From Betaproteobacteria bacterium (GTDB lineage: Bacteria > Pseudomonadota > Gammaproteobacteria > Burkholderiales > Usitatibacteraceae), in NCBI GenBank assembly GCA_012274175.1, contig JAAOZZ010000236.1, forward strand, positions 1 to 5,428: a DNA stretch of 5,428 nucleotides, read 5' to 3'. The notes beneath the pieces are model-generated. The model was not told the DNA's origin. It saw only the letters and a list, made by a program, of their open reading frames with translations, and did not search any database. Position 1 is the stretch's first letter; every line of letters begins with the position of its first letter. Of this stretch, positions 4,879 through 5,428 are shown piece by piece. A program made the position numbers and the translations under genes.

Positions 4879-5428
4879 CTACGCGCGCAGGGGGTGCAGC
4901 GTGAGGCCCCGCGCGATGAATCCGTGCATCGATTCCGGCAACTCGTCCATCACGCGCTCAGCGTCTTCGCGCTGCTCGTAGGCCGCGAAGACGCATGCGC
5001 CCGAACCCGTCATGCGCGCCCCGCCCCGCTTTCGCAGCCATTCGAGATGCTCGCGAACGGCGGGATGGCGCCCGGCCACCACCGGCTCCAGGTCGTTGTG
5101 GAACCGCGCGGAACCGAAGGCCACAGAACCTGAATTGGCACCGAAACCGACCGGGAGGAGCTGCGCCGAAAAGTCTTCCATTTTAAGGGCTTCCGTGTCG
5201 CGGGTCAATTCCGGCGCCGCGAATGCCGCCTGCGTCGAGACCTCGACCGGCGGGACCAGGACCACGTACCACCGCACGGGCACCTCCACCGCCCGAAGGT
5301 GCTCGCCGATGCCCTCGACCCAGGCGGTCCGGCCGAAGAGAAAGAACGGGACGTCGGCCCCCAGTGCCACGCCCAGCGTGCGCAGCGCCTCGGCCCCGAG
5401 GTTCGTCTCCCACAGGCGGTCGAGGGCG
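4879..5428 (-). CDS. ispE: 4-diphosphocytidyl-2-C-methyl-D-erythritol kinase, C-terminal part
   Basis: 182 residues up to the TAG at 4881-4879. The start and the N-terminal third, including the GHMP-kinase PxxxGLGGGSSD motif, lie beyond the right edge. IspE phosphorylates CDP-methylerythritol with ATP in the non-mevalonate (MEP) route to isoprenoid precursors. The visible part includes LGVALGADVPFFLFGRTAW, carrying the conserved GADVPFF motif with the catalytic Asp, then EGIGEHL, and near the end GGARMTGSGACVFAAY, the third GHMP motif (glycine-rich, ATP-site). An apparent GTG start at 5370 is internal: the frame continues upstream through ALDRLWETNLGAEALRTLG, which is normal IspE sequence. 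The gene leads into the tRNA-Gln and prs, the usual order in Betaproteobacteria. Confidence 0.95.
   Translation of the reverse strand, partial: ALDRLWETNLGAEALRTLGVALGADVPFFLFGRTAWVEGIGEHLRAVEVPVRWYVVLVPPVEVSTQAAFAAPELTRDTEALKMEDFSAQLLPVGFGANSGSVAFGSARFHNDLEPVVAGRHPAVREHLEWLRKRGGARMTGSGACVFAAYEQREDAERVMDELPESMHGFIARGLTLHPLRA

Noticed and set aside
5183..5413. Short alternative minus-strand frame within ispE
   Set aside because: It is out of frame with the recognisable IspE motifs and has a low-complexity Arg/Gly-rich product.

Overview
The window reads as a block of conserved housekeeping genes from a GC-rich proteobacterium, with the edge of an integrated mobile element at its left end. The run ispE, tRNA-Gln, prs, rplY (long Ctc form), pth, ychF is a familiar order in Betaproteobacteria. 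The protein sequences fit that group, but the species cannot be named from the sequence alone. Every supported gene lies on the minus strand, so transcription runs from high to low coordinates.

Right part (5428 to 3801): the C-terminal two thirds of ispE (isoprenoid precursor synthesis) is followed 15 bp later by a tRNA-Gln(UUG) and then prs (PRPP synthetase). The spacing is short enough for one transcript. Middle (3800 to 2874): a 95-bp spacer with a small hairpin leads to rplY, which encodes the 5S rRNA-binding protein L25/Ctc. A strong hairpin with a T-tract follows it and looks like an intrinsic terminator. Next (2873 to 1147): pth (peptidyl-tRNA hydrolase) and ychF (ribosome-associated ATPase) overlap by an ATGA and are very probably translationally coupled. 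Together these genes supply nucleotide precursors and serve translation and ribosome rescue.

Left part (1083 to 1): an exported protein of the SGNH/GDSL-hydrolase fold follows. It keeps the family's framework but appears to have lost all three catalytic triad residues. A tRNA gene with a CAU anticodon (Met or Ile2) then has its own likely promoter, whose -35 box overlaps the stop codon of the SGNH-like gene. Just beyond the tRNA 3' end is the start of a tyrosine-recombinase integrase gene that runs off the window. This is the classic arrangement of an island or prophage integrated at a tRNA 3' end, with the element lying outside the window to the left.

I see no CRISPR array, insertion sequence, toxin-antitoxin pair or new multi-gene system inside the window. 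The points most worth a second look are the probable pseudoenzyme and the island boundary.
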